This document shows, one piece after another, positions 18,477-30,645 of a stretch of 43,435 bases of DNA. Both the position numbers and the translations under genes were made by a program. The DNA comes from Nitrosovibrio sp. Nv4. GTDB lineage: Bacteria > Bdellovibrionota > UBA1018 > CAIMNF01. The notes under the pieces are model-generated. The model was not told the DNA's origin. It made no database searches and worked only from the letters and a program-made list of their open reading frames with translations. Within the stretch, counting starts at the first letter, position 1; each line of letters starts with the position of its first letter. The stretch covers positions 1 through 43,435 of the forward strand of contig CALPVV020000009.1 in the NCBI GenBank assembly GCA_943327105.2. Reading direction: 5' to 3'.

Positions 18477-18887
18477 CTAATTCTTCTTCGAATTCGCCAA
18501 ATACTTCCAACAAATACCTGAAATAATTGGAGCAATCCAGATAATGGATACGCCCATCAGGTGCGTCGTAATAGGAGCATTTCTTAATCTTTTCAAGGTT
18601 ATAGCCAAAAAAGCCAAACAAACCAACTTAAAAAAACCAAAAAGAACGATTCGAACCTTGTTACCACTCAAAGCCTTTTGTTCTGGGGTAAGAAAGAATA
18701 AAAACCAGAACAAAAGAATCAGGAAAACAAGATCAAGGAAGCTAAAGAGAAAAATTTGAATGAATGCAAGTACCTGCTCGACTGACTCCGAATTCACCAA
18801 AGACCCAATTAATAGCCAAATGAGGCTCACTAGGGCAAGAATTCTTACGAATTCTTTGCTTTCAACCGGTTTATTCACTTCATTCAT
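18477..18887 (-). CDS. small membrane protein in the AtpI position
   Basis: A 136-residue protein with about four hydrophobic segments (residues 15-32, 38-65, 80-98, 107-128) separated by basic loops. I do not recognise it by sequence. Its place directly before atpB and after an AtpZ-like gene is that of atpI, which helps assemble the c ring or import magnesium in other bacteria. An AGGA lies nine bases before the ATG, and the gap to the previous stop is five bases. The function is inferred from position and topology only. Confidence 0.6.
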   Translation of the reverse strand: MNEVNKPVESKEFVRILALVSLIWLLIGSLVNSESVEQVLAFIQIFLFSFLDLVFLILLFWFLFFLTPEQKALSGNKVRIVLFGFFKLVCLAFLAITLKRLRNAPITTHLMGVSIIWIAPIISGICWKYLANSKKN

Positions 18888-18892
18888 TGAAA

Positions 18893-19111
18893 CTAATCCT
18901 TATTTTGGACCTTATTTAATTGGTAAATCCTGTAGAAAGCAATGCCCAAACCAATAAAAGCACCAATAACAGTGAATGTGGTTTGAAAAGGTTTACCTTT
19001 CAAAAGCCAAAATGCAAGTCCTCCCAAAAGGCTGGGAGTGATGACGACTTCACTAACGATGACCGAGAATAGGGCTAATTGTTTATATTTTTTTTCGTTT
19101 GGTTCGGTCAT
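18893..19111 (-). CDS. AtpZ-like two-helix membrane protein
   Basis: A 72-residue protein with two transmembrane helices (about residues 12-37 and 43-62). The second has the glycine-rich TVIGAFIGLGIAFYRIYQL pattern usual in the small AtpZ/AtpI-family proteins encoded in front of atpB. Its start lies inside the end of the TPR lipoprotein gene (29-base overlap). It probably assists ATP synthase assembly; this is by family likeness and position. Confidence 0.65.
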   Translation of the reverse strand: MTEPNEKKYKQLALFSVIVSEVVITPSLLGGLAFWLLKGKPFQTTFTVIGAFIGLGIAFYRIYQLNKVQNKD

Positions 19112-19931
19112 TGATTTTTTGGATTCTGATTTTTACTACGTTTGGAACTATATAGTCTGATTCGATCATTTTATAAAGTTCAATGGCCTCATCGGGTTTA
19201 TCCATTTCTTCAAGAACAATGGCCATCCCAAATAACGCCTCTGCAAATTTACGTCTATTTTTACCTTTGGTCTCGATTGAAACTTGTTTGTAATAATCAA
19301 TTGCTTTTGAGTAGGCTTGTTTTTCTACATCGCCGATCGTGAACCAGTTTTGAGCCAGATCCATCTTTGTTTTAAGCAATAGCTCTTGATCATTGAGTTT
19401 TTTAAGGATTTCTTCCTGAATCAATATGGCTTTTTTTATTTTTCCAATTGAAACGTAGGATCGGGAAATTCGATATAAAAATACTCCCTCATCTTCAGGA
19501 TATTTTCCGCTTTGAATTAGTTTTTCATAATGATCAATTGCAGCTTGATGTTGTTGGGTTTTACTAAAAAGAATTTCACCGATTTCTTTTTGAGCTTCCA
19601 GAATCAAGTTGGGCTGGGCTGATTGTTCAATAAAAGATTGCAAACCCTTCAATGCCTCAGAGTAATCCTTTAAAAATAATGACCTTGTGAGCGAAGCTCT
19701 CCATAAGGACTGGAGTCCTAATGCAGAACCGGGGCTCTCTTTTACAATTCGATCAAACTCAACAACCGATGCTTCATACTTTTTTTCAGTCCAAAGTTTT
19801 TCCGCAGTTAAATATCTGGCAGAAATCGAGGATTGATTGGTGCATGAAGCTAAAAGCGAGCTCAATAACAGCGCTTGCTGTAAAACCCGCTTAAATTGAT
19901 TAATGAGTAGTCTCTCCCTCAGTTGATCCAT
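19083..19931 (-). CDS. TPR-repeat lipoprotein of unknown function
   Basis: From the ATG at 19931 the product has 282 residues. It starts with a lipoprotein signal: basic residues to about 15, a hydrophobic stretch, then lipobox LLASC with the lipid-carrying Cys at 30. The rest is a chain of helix pairs typical of tetratricopeptide repeats (for example [49 protein letters not shown] and [13 protein letters not shown]), with a very basic end (RTKRKKI). It resembles YfgC/BamD-like or tol-pal-associated scaffolds in general form only. The start overlaps gyrA by 32 bases. A TTG at 19955 would add eight residues. It joins the gyrase genes to the atp genes. Confidence 0.8.
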   Translation of the reverse strand: MDQLRERLLINQFKRVLQQALLLSSLLASCTNQSSISARYLTAEKLWTEKKYEASVVEFDRIVKESPGSALGLQSLWRASLTRSLFLKDYSEALKGLQSFIEQSAQPNLILEAQKEIGEILFSKTQQHQAAIDHYEKLIQSGKYPEDEGVFLYRISRSYVSIGKIKKAILIQEEILKKLNDQELLLKTKMDLAQNWFTIGDVEKQAYSKAIDYYKQVSIETKGKNRRKFAEALFGMAIVLEEMDKPDEAIELYKMIESDYIVPNVVKIRIQKINDRTKRKKI

Positions 19932-22392
19932 TCGTAGTACCGCTGCCGCCCTCAACAGGAACCTCTGATTCAGGAAGTGTTTCTACGGCAACCACTTTTT
20001 CTCCTGCATCAATATTCATGAGACGAACTCCCATGGCATTACGACCTGTTTCTCGAATCTCTCCAATTTGAATTCGAATCAACTTTCCTCGGCTAGAAAC
20101 CATCATCAAGTCTTCTTTGGTTGATACCAATCTAGCTGATACAAGGTTACCCGTTTTATCGGTACACTTCATGGTTAAGATACCTTTTCCGCCTCGAGAC
20201 TGAAGTCTATATTCATCCATCGGCGTACGTTTTCCGTATCCCAGTTCAGATACAACTAGAATAAATGCAGGCTGATCCGGAGAAATTAGATCCATCCCAA
20301 CAACTGCATCACCCTCATCAAGTGACATCCCATAAACACCGTAGGCCGTTCTACCCATGGCACGAACGTCTTTTTCGCTGAAGCGAATACTCATACCAGA
20401 CGCACTGGTCATTAGTATTTCTTGATTACCATCTGAAATTTTTGCGCTAATCAATTCATCGCCATCTTCAATTGAAATGGCGTTAATACCGACACTACGC
20501 ATGTTTTTATATTCACTCAGTGCCGTTTTCTTGATGATCCCCTTTTTAGTTCCCATAATGAGGAACTTATTCTCATCAAAATCCTTCACTGGAAGTGTCA
20601 TCATGACCTTTTCGTTTGGCTGAAGTGTGAGAAGGTTTACGATCGCCTTGCCTTTTGAGGTCCTATTTCCTTCAGGAATTTTATATACCTTCACCATGTG
20701 CAAACGACCTTTGTCTGTTAGACAGAAAAGATTGGTCAATGTGGTGGTCTGGAAGACCTGAGTTACGATATCTTCTTCATTTGTGGTTACTCCGATGATT
20801 CCTTTTCCACCTCTACCTTGAGAGCGGAATTGGTTCGGATCTTGTCGTTTGATGTAACCTGTACGAGTGATCATCACTAGAGTAGGCTCTTCAGTGATCA
20901 GGTCTTCAATTTCAATATTATTGTTTTCATCAATCACAATTTCAGTACGGCGTTCATCGGCATATTTTTCACGAATATCGGTGAGTTCGTTAGTGATAAT
21001 TTCTGCAACACGAACTTCACGCGCAAGAATGTCTCTTAAATCTTCGATGACTTTAAGAACCTCGTTATATTCTTGAATAATTTTGTCTCGTTCAAGGCCT
21101 GTTAGGCGTTGGAGGCGCATATCCAAAATTGCCTGTGCTTGAATTTGAGTGAATTCAAATTTACCCATCAATCCAATCAAAGCTTCTTGTCCGTTCGCAC
21201 TTCCACGAATAAGGGCAATCACGGCATCAAGATTTTCTACAGCTCTCTTTAAACCTTCTAAAATATGTAGGCGTTGTTCAGCTTTGCGGAGATCAAAAAC
21301 AGTTCTACGAATAACAACATCTTTACGGTGTTCAATAAACGCCTGAATCATTTCTTTCAGGTTGAACATTTTAGGCTGGTGGTGATCAATCGCCAAAAGA
21401 GCGATACCGAAGCTATCTTGAAGCTGAGTCATCTTATAAAGACGATTCAAAACGATGTTTGAACTTTCGTTTTTCTTGATTTCGATAACAATACGCATTC
21501 CTGAACGGTCAGATTCGTCGCGAATATCAGAAATACCTTCAAGTTTGTCGTCATTTACCAGATCGGCAATTCTCTCAATTAGTTTCGCCTTATTTACTTG
21601 ATAAGGAAGTTCAGTGACAATGATGCGTTCACGATCGTTTTTAAATGTTTCGATTTCTGTTTTTGAACGAATGGTAATTACTGCTCGCCCGGTTCTATAA
21701 GCTTGTTTGATGATGTTTCCGCCAAATATAATTCCACCCGTTGGAAAATCTGGCCCTTTTACATAATCCATCATTGCATCAATAGAGAGTGATGGGTCTT
21801 TGATTAATGCAAGAGTTGCATCAATCACTTCACCAAGATTGTGTGGAGGAATGTTGGTCGCCATACCTACAGCAATTCCCGTTGAACCGTTTACAAGTAA
21901 ATTCGGAATTCTTGTTGGCATCACCAGTGGTTCTTGCAAAGAACCATCATAGTTTGGTCCGAAATCTACAGTTTCTTTTTCAAGATCTGCAAGAAGTTCG
22001 TCAGCGATCTTATCCATGCGAATTTCGGTATAACGCATAGCTGCTGGGGCATCACCGTCGACGGAACCGAAGTTACCTTGACCATCAATCAATGGGTAAC
22101 GAAGGGAAAAATCTTGAGCCATACGAACAATGGTATCGTATACGGCACTATCTCCGTGTGGGTGGTATTTACCGATTACATCACCGACAATACGGGCCGA
22201 TTTTTTATAAGCTTTATTGTAGGTGTTTCCTAAATCATACATTGCGAAAAGCGTACGGCGGTGAACCGGCTTCAAGCCATCACGCACATCAGGAAGTGCA
22301 CGACCAATAATCACGCTCATCGCGTAATCAAGGTAGGCTCCTCTCATTTCATCTTCGATATTGATTTGAACAATGCTTTTATTGTCTTCCAT
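19900..22392 (-). CDS. gyrA: DNA gyrase subunit A
   Basis: The 830-residue breakage-reunion subunit of DNA gyrase. Catalytic Y121 lies in [10 protein letters not shown]. The quinolone-determining region [15 protein letters not shown] carries S82 and D86, the counterparts of E. coli S83 and D87, so it looks quinolone-sensitive at these sites. The C-terminal pinwheel has a GyrA-box-like QGRGGKG and repeated RGGKGI blades. The acidic, glycine/threonine-rich tail ends in EGETTH. Subunit B lies upstream, separated only by fabH. Confidence 0.98.
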   Translation of the reverse strand: MEDNKSIVQINIEDEMRGAYLDYAMSVIIGRALPDVRDGLKPVHRRTLFAMYDLGNTYNKAYKKSARIVGDVIGKYHPHGDSAVYDTIVRMAQDFSLRYPLIDGQGNFGSVDGDAPAAMRYTEIRMDKIADELLADLEKETVDFGPNYDGSLQEPLVMPTRIPNLLVNGSTGIAVGMATNIPPHNLGEVIDATLALIKDPSLSIDAMMDYVKGPDFPTGGIIFGGNIIKQAYRTGRAVITIRSKTEIETFKNDRERIIVTELPYQVNKAKLIERIADLVNDDKLEGISDIRDESDRSGMRIVIEIKKNESSNIVLNRLYKMTQLQDSFGIALLAIDHHQPKMFNLKEMIQAFIEHRKDVVIRRTVFDLRKAEQRLHILEGLKRAVENLDAVIALIRGSANGQEALIGLMGKFEFTQIQAQAILDMRLQRLTGLERDKIIQEYNEVLKVIEDLRDILAREVRVAEIITNELTDIREKYADERRTEIVIDENNNIEIEDLITEEPTLVMITRTGYIKRQDPNQFRSQGRGGKGIIGVTTNEEDIVTQVFQTTTLTNLFCLTDKGRLHMVKVYKIPEGNRTSKGKAIVNLLTLQPNEKVMMTLPVKDFDENKFLIMGTKKGIIKKTALSEYKNMRSVGINAISIEDGDELISAKISDGNQEILMTSASGMSIRFSEKDVRAMGRTAYGVYGMSLDEGDAVVGMDLISPDQPAFILVVSELGYGKRTPMDEYRLQSRGGKGILTMKCTDKTGNLVSARLVSTKEDLMMVSSRGKLIRIQIGEIRETGRNAMGVRLMNIDAGEKVVAVETLPESEVPVEGGSGTTNGSTEGETTH

Positions 22393-22404
22393 AAAATTTC
22401 CTAC

Positions 22405-23415
22405 TTAATAACGATAAATCGTTGATCCCCAAGTGAATCCGCTACCAAAAGCAGCTGATGCCACAAGCATTCCTTTTTTTAGTTTTCCAGCTCGAACTGC
22501 CTCATCCATTCCAATCGGAAGAGTTGCAGCGGTTGTATTGGCAAATTTTTGAATCGTGTTGAAAACTTTTTCTTCGGGAATATTGAATTGTTTTGCAACC
22601 ATATCGTTGATGCGAAGGTTTGCTTGGTGAAAAATAAATAGATCGATGTCTTCAATTTTCAATCCATTTGCATTCAATGCTTCCATCACGGCTTCCGGCA
22701 TACGCTTAACTGCATTCATGAAAACGGTTTTCCCGTTCATTTTTGGGAAGTGGTAACCTTCGTTCATTTTTGAATCATTTACACGTTGTGGGCCGTTTCC
22801 AGTACCTGGACCAGGAACCCAGAGTTCTTCTGCAAAATTTCCGTCAGCATGAAGGTGGGTTGAATAAATGTAAGAATCATTTTTCAAATCTTTTACATCT
22901 TTAGCGGCAAGAACAGCTGCTCCAGCACCGTCACCAAAAAGAACCGCTACTTCACGTCCATTCTGATTTTTTTCAAGCCCTTTAGAATGAAGCTCGGCTC
23001 CAACCACTAGAATTTTTTTATACATTCCAGTTTTGATGAATTGATCCGCAATCGACATACTGTAAATGAAGCCCGTACATTGTTGTCTGACATCAAGAGC
23101 AGGGATTCCAGGAACACCTAATTTTTTTTGTAAAAAACATGCAGTTCCGGGAAACTCATGGTCTGGACTCAGTGTCGCAACAATAATCATGTCCAGTTCA
23201 GACTTGTCTATTTTTGCATTTTCTAGCGCCTTTTTAGCCGCTTCAAGCGCAAGATCTGATGTTGATGTATTTTCATCCGCCCAATAGCGTTGCTCAATAC
23301 CTGTTCGCTGACGAATCCATTCATCAGAAGTATCCATCATTTCTTTCAAATCATCGTTTTTAACAAGATTTGGTGGAACATATATTCCGGTTGCTAATAT
23401 TTCTGTACGAATCAT
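22405..23415 (-). CDS. fabH: 3-oxoacyl-ACP synthase III (KAS III)
   Basis: A 336-residue thiolase-fold enzyme that starts fatty-acid synthesis by condensing an acyl-CoA with malonyl-ACP. The Cys-His-Asn triad is visible: C113 in QQCTGFIYSM, H263 in FIFHQANLRI and N293 in FANTTAATLP. I take the ATG at 23415, with CAGGA seven bases upstream, 13 bases after the gyrB stop; a longer reading to 23499 would run back into gyrB. Its place between gyrB and gyrA is unusual. It is somewhat longer than E. coli FabH (317), with an extra loop around 190-225. Another KAS III-like condensing role cannot be excluded. Confidence 0.92.
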   Translation of the reverse strand: MIRTEILATGIYVPPNLVKNDDLKEMMDTSDEWIRQRTGIEQRYWADENTSTSDLALEAAKKALENAKIDKSELDMIIVATLSPDHEFPGTACFLQKKLGVPGIPALDVRQQCTGFIYSMSIADQFIKTGMYKKILVVGAELHSKGLEKNQNGREVAVLFGDGAGAAVLAAKDVKDLKNDSYIYSTHLHADGNFAEELWVPGPGTGNGPQRVNDSKMNEGYHFPKMNGKTVFMNAVKRMPEAVMEALNANGLKIEDIDLFIFHQANLRINDMVAKQFNIPEEKVFNTIQKFANTTAATLPIGMDEAVRAGKLKKGMLVASAAFGSGFTWGSTIYRY

Positions 23416-23428
23416 TTTAATTCCTGAA

Positions 23429-27062
<3,634 letters not shown>

Positions 27063-27081
27063 GGGTGATCGAGGTCTTTTC

Positions 27082-28185
27082 TTAGATTCTCATTGGCATG
27101 ATCACATAGCAGTGATTTTTATGAGCAGCTGCTTGTATCAAACCTGGCTTGGTTTTATCTTTGAAGTGGAATTCAATTTCGGCATCCTTCATCACTTCCA
27201 GACATTCCATGATGTATTTAGCGTTGAAACCAATTTCAATGGTTTCACCTTGATAGTTCATATTGATCTCATCACGAGCTTCACCCATATCCGGGTTAGA
27301 AGAGGCAACGGTCATCAAATCATTTTGAACGCTGATTTTAACCCCTTTGCTTTTCTCGTGAGCCATCAGGGATACTCGTTTCAAGGCTCCTAAAAGATCT
27401 TCCCTTTGAAGCTTTGCTACTTTATCGAGGTTTTGTGGAATCACCTGACGATAGTCAGGATAATCAGCTTCAATCAAGCGGATGAAGAGGTATGAACCTT
27501 CAGACTTTGCATAAAGGTAACCCTTCTCAAAAGCGATTCCAATATTCTTTGTTCCCTGAAGCATCTTATGAAGTTCGGTAAGACCCTTTTTAGGAATAAC
27601 TACTCCACGCTTAAGTTCGATCGGTTTTGTGAATACTTCATGATCAATATAAGACAGACGATGACCATCTGTTGCGGTCATTCGAATCATGCCTGAAGGA
27701 AGAAGCTCAAAATAAACACCATTTAAATGATATCGAGTTGCATCGGTTGATACTGCAAACTCAGTTTTCTCAATCATTTCATTAAGACGTTCAGAGTTTG
27801 CATAGAGATAATTTTTTTCATCAAACAAAGGCAAACTCGGATAACCATCTGCTGCAATGCTGACCATGTTGAATCGTGCTTTTGCACAAGTGATTTCAAC
27901 CCAATGATTTGGCTTTAAATTAAAATGCATCACTTGGTTTGGAAGTTCTTTTGTGATGTCAGTGATGTTCTTGGTTGAAAGGGTGAGTTTACCAGGCTCT
28001 TGGATTTGAGCATCTAGAGTGATTTGGATACCTGCCTCTAGATCTGTACCGGATAAAGTGAGTTGATCATTCTTTGCTTCAAAAAGAATGTTCCCCAAGA
28101 TCTCCATGGTGTGTTTCTTCTCAATGACTGATGAAATCTTTTGTAAAGCATTTAACAAATGATCGCGCTGAATATTGAACTTCAT
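27082..28185 (-). CDS. dnaN: DNA polymerase III sliding clamp (beta subunit)
   Basis: A 367-residue clamp protein that tethers DNA polymerase III. The three-domain fold is recognised from MKFNIQRDHLLNALQKI, the conserved ATDGHRLSYI (near 186), and the C-terminal YVIMPMRI, the peptide groove end. A perfect DnaA box (minus-strand TGTGGATAA) lies three bases before the ATG, where the ribosome-binding site would be. The nearest GAGG is about 14 bases upstream. This suggests that DnaA binding could affect dnaN expression. Confidence 0.98.
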   Translation of the reverse strand: MKFNIQRDHLLNALQKISSVIEKKHTMEILGNILFEAKNDQLTLSGTDLEAGIQITLDAQIQEPGKLTLSTKNITDITKELPNQVMHFNLKPNHWVEITCAKARFNMVSIAADGYPSLPLFDEKNYLYANSERLNEMIEKTEFAVSTDATRYHLNGVYFELLPSGMIRMTATDGHRLSYIDHEVFTKPIELKRGVVIPKKGLTELHKMLQGTKNIGIAFEKGYLYAKSEGSYLFIRLIEADYPDYRQVIPQNLDKVAKLQREDLLGALKRVSLMAHEKSKGVKISVQNDLMTVASSNPDMGEARDEINMNYQGETIEIGFNAKYIMECLEVMKDAEIEFHFKDKTKPGLIQAAAHKNHCYVIMPMRI

Positions 28186-28188
28186 AAT

Positions 28189-28197
28189 TTATCCACA
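28189..28197 (+). promoter_or_regulatory. perfect DnaA box at the dnaN start
   Basis: An exact TTATCCACA nonamer three bases from the dnaN ATG. Read on the dnaN strand it covers the place of the ribosome-binding site. It is part of the origin array and may also control dnaN. Confidence 0.85.
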
Positions 28198-28227
28198 ACC
28201 TCGAAGCACCCATTCCTCTCATAAAAC

Positions 28228-28279
28228 TATATATATATAAAGATCATAGTAGTCGTAGTAGTGTGAATACGGTGGAAAA
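28228..28279 (-). promoter_or_regulatory. DnaA-trio origin-unwinding element
   Basis: Read on the minus strand the order is: DnaA-box-like TTTTCCACC (28279-28271), box-like GTATTCACA (28270-28262), five triplets CTA CTA CGA CTA CTA (28261-28247), then TGATCT and an alternating TA tract (28240-28228). On the other strand the triplets read TAG TAG TCG TAG TAG, the 3'-GAT-5' DnaA-trio motif. Two boxes, then trios, then an AT tract is the published arrangement of the bacterial basal unwinding system (described in Bacillus subtilis). It marks the likely site where the strands open. Confidence 0.75.
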
Positions 28280-28357
28280 CCCTCCAACATAAAGAAATTA
28301 TTGATAAAAACATGTTTTAAAGTGGTTTAAAACTTAGGTGGATGGATGTTGATGATT

Positions 28358-28366
28358 TGTGGATAA
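28358..28366 (-). promoter_or_regulatory. perfect DnaA box inside oriC
   Basis: An exact TGTGGATAA (reverse complement of TTATCCACA) in the middle of the origin region. A weaker copy, GGTGGATGG, lies about 20 bases to its left at 28337-28345. Confidence 0.85.
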
Positions 28367-28388
28367 CTCACAAATTTGGGGACTTAAG

Positions 28389-28422
28389 GGTTTCCCACCG
28401 GTTTCCCACCAAGTTATCCACC
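28389..28422 (+). repeat. tandem 11-12 bp repeat of DnaA-box-like units
   Basis: GGTTTCCCACC occurs twice in exact tandem (28389-28399 and 28400-28410) and is followed at once by AAGTTATCCACC (28411-28422), whose core is a one-mismatch DnaA box. The 11-12 base period is about one turn of DNA, so bound proteins would lie on one face of the helix. Confidence 0.8.
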
Positions 28423-28485
28423 GCGATTTTGTGGAAACTTAATCTTTACAAAATGCGTCATCAGAAAAATGATCAATTTGAAAAG

Positions 28486-28584
28486 TTATTCACCAAAACT
28501 ATCCACCAATCCACCTGAATAACTGGTGAATTGGTGGTGAAAAGAGCAGTCAAGTTATCCACCAGTTGGTGGATTGGTGAATTA
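28486..28584. repeat. right-hand cluster of DnaA-box-like sites
   Basis: Plus-strand sites: TTATTCACC (28486), CTATCCACC (28499), CAATCCACC (28507) and TTATCCACC (28555). Minus-strand sites: GGTGAATTG (28525), GGTGGATTG (28568) and GGTGAATTA (28576). TCCACC and GGTGGA around AGTT form an inverted repeat at 28558-28573. A weaker ATATTCACA lies at 28629-28637. Nearly all end in CACC rather than CACA. Confidence 0.7.
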
Positions 28585-28641
28585 AGTTTGAAAAGAGAAC
28601 TTAAGTTAATGAAATCTTTATGAAAAAGATATTCACAATAA

Positions 28642-30630
28642 TTAAGCGCCTTTTACACCAAAGTTGATCGATCCAGGCTGGCATCCTTTAGGTGTTTCGA
28701 TCTCTAAACTTTTCTGACCCGTTACCGGATCAATTTTTTCTTTATGTTTAGTGCCGTTCAATTCGAGGTTTGTTTTGACTTGGTTGTGGGCAACATCTTC
28801 AAGGTCATCAAACTTCTTGGTTTTTTTACCGATCAAAGCCTTGATTGATTCATCCTTATTAGAGGCGGCACTGACTACCACTTTGTCAGCATCAAGATCA
28901 TGGATGCTATAGCCTTGCTTATTCTTCACGACTGCATACTTACCGTTTTGATAGGTATGCACTTCTTGAACTTCTGATGGTCTGGCTATTTTAATTTCTT
29001 TCTCACCAGCAGGAGTATCGACTGTTAGGCCTTCTTTCTTACCCTTGATGGTTTCAAAAGAAGCTTTCTCGGCATTTTCAATATCATCAAGTTTCTTTGC
29101 GCTAACATTGAGATCATCAGCTGCTTCATTTTTAAGTTTGGACCATTGTTCGGTTGATCTTGCTTCTTGAACTGGCTTGATGACTTGAAGTTCATCAACT
29201 CCATTCAGAGCATCTTTTGTTTTATCACCAACTTTTCCAACAGTAGCCACACCTTTACTTGTTTTGCTTGCTCCACCCAGGGCTTTATTGGCAATTTTTT
29301 CACCGAGAGCCATGTTTCGTTCATAAAGATTACCGGCTCCTTTAAAAACTTTGCCTGGAATACTGGCAATTTTATAAGTCACTTTTCCAGGAATTGTTTC
29401 TTTAAATGCATTTCTTCTGTTTGCGGCACTTGTAGAAACTCTATTGGTAAAGGTTTTGATTTTAGTGAAAACAGAAGTAGCCTTGAATTTATCCCACCAT
29501 TTAACAGCAGGAGAGGCAACTTTAGCTGCGCCACTTACGACAAAACCACCGAATTTAATAAGTCCGTTACCAGCAGAAGTTGCCATTTTCGAACCTACTT
29601 TTGCAGTTGCACGTGCCCATTTAGCAAGAGTTGGGGATTTTGCAAGAATTCGACCCGCAATGGTAGTTGCTGAGCCTTTCGCTGCCCCAATAACCACACC
29701 ACTTGCAAAGAATGAAATAAGGGTACCACTTGAAGTTCCAATTACTTGGCACATTAAATCGGCTTTTTCCTTACAGTTGGCACACTTTGATCTTCTTTCA
29801 TATTCATCCGTACCGGAAAGAGCACCAAGTACAGAAGCCATGACTTCATAAGCATTCTCTGCAAATGTCTTTTCCTGCTCTTTCTTTGGCATTTTTTTAA
29901 TCTTCTTGATCTGATCATCAGATAAGTTCATGACCACTTTAGCCTTGTTAGAAACTTTTGTTTCTCCTTTACCAAATAAATAGTCATAACCTGATTTTGC
30001 TAGATCAATTGGCCACGTAAAGATTTCAGTAATTGCCTTTAGTACACCTGCAGCTAGATTTGTAAAACAACCAGTCGTAATACCAGAACTTTTATGACAG
30101 CCTGCTTTACTTAATCCCATTGCTGAAGTCATGTCGCATGCAAAACTACATTTTTGACTCTTTTTAAGTTTTAATTCTGTTTCTGCTGAACAGCTTTTTA
30201 CTTGATCATCGGCTTCAAGCAGGTTTACAGGATTTTTAACCGCACAATCCGTACAACCAGCTTCATCAGCATTAGCTTTGGCTTGTCTTGAAATATCATT
30301 CATCCCTGGAATGATCGAATCACGGATAAACTCAGCCGCTTTAGAACAATTATTAATATTAGGCTCAGACTCACCAATATCACTTTCTAGAACCCAAGCC
30401 TTATTGCCATTAATGTTTCCATTAGCGTCGGTACAGGTTTCTTGAAATGTCTTGATATAATTTTTTGATTCCTTGATCACTTCATCTGCACTCATGTTGC
30501 TTTTCTCAGATGATGGAGATCGATCAGCTCCACCTTCATTCGCTATAGATATGTTTCCACCCAGAATAGGTGAGCCCACGGTGAGTTGAAGACAGATGCT
30601 AAGTGCAAGAATTTTTGAATATGTGTTCAT
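28642..30630 (-). CDS. secreted cysteine-patterned protein of unknown function (about 662 aa)
   Basis: I do not recognise a known family. From the ATG at 30630 (GGAG eight bases upstream; an ATG at 30636 has almost no spacing) the product has 662 residues. It begins with a signal peptide (hydrophobic 7-20). Next is a Cys-rich stretch (C66, C95, C126, C129, C147, C161, C165, C178, C188), a hydrophobic/amphipathic segment (190-220), C283xxC286x7C294, a glycine/alanine-rich hydrophobic stretch (298-325) and a long Lys/Ala/Gly-rich region (330-460). The C-terminal half is charged and soluble. The Cys and hydrophobic layout matches residues about 525-800 of the 1166-residue protein encoded two genes upstream. 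The last gene of the three-gene unit, it is transcribed towards oriC. Confidence 0.8.
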   Translation of the reverse strand: MNTYSKILALSICLQLTVGSPILGGNISIANEGGADRSPSSEKSNMSADEVIKESKNYIKTFQETCTDANGNINGNKAWVLESDIGESEPNINNCSKAAEFIRDSIIPGMNDISRQAKANADEAGCTDCAVKNPVNLLEADDQVKSCSAETELKLKKSQKCSFACDMTSAMGLSKAGCHKSSGITTGCFTNLAAGVLKAITEIFTWPIDLAKSGYDYLFGKGETKVSNKAKVVMNLSDDQIKKIKKMPKKEQEKTFAENAYEVMASVLGALSGTDEYERRSKCANCKEKADLMCQVIGTSSGTLISFFASGVVIGAAKGSATTIAGRILAKSPTLAKWARATAKVGSKMATSAGNGLIKFGGFVVSGAAKVASPAVKWWDKFKATSVFTKIKTFTNRVSTSAANRRNAFKETIPGKVTYKIASIPGKVFKGAGNLYERNMALGEKIANKALGGASKTSKGVATVGKVGDKTKDALNGVDELQVIKPVQEARSTEQWSKLKNEAADDLNVSAKKLDDIENAEKASFETIKGKKEGLTVDTPAGEKEIKIARPSEVQEVHTYQNGKYAVVKNKQGYSIHDLDADKVVVSAASNKDESIKALIGKKTKKFDDLEDVAHNQVKTNLELNGTKHKEKIDPVTGQKSLEIETPKGCQPGSINFGVKGA

Positions 30631-30645
30631 GTTCATCTCTCCAAT

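Larger units (their letters stand above)
28186..28641. other. probable chromosome replication origin oriC
   Basis: A 456-base gene-free stretch next to dnaN with at least a dozen DnaA-box-like nonamers on both strands. Perfect TTATCCACA copies are at 28189-28197 (plus) and 28358-28366 (minus). TTATCCACC copies are at 28414-28422 and 28555-28563. Further one- to two-mismatch copies end mostly in CACC. An AT tract and a DnaA-trio lie at the dnaN end. Genes on the left run away from it. Those on the right up to dnaA run towards it, and those beyond dnaA run away again. This is the best origin candidate in the window. Confidence 0.88.

Noticed and set aside
28389-28422. CRISPR-like repeat
   Set aside because: The units are 11-12 bases, directly adjacent without spacers, and match DnaA-box cores.
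28582-28604. Inverted repeat TTAAGTT/AACTTAA as a terminator of the 662-residue gene
   Set aside because: The arms are only 7 bp and AT-only apart from one G-C pair, with no T run; it is too weak to call.
29167-29851. Open frames on the plus strand across the 662-residue gene
   Set aside because: They are antisense to a longer frame with a signal peptide and a good ribosome-binding site, have Cys/Phe/Ser-rich low-complexity translations and no start signals.
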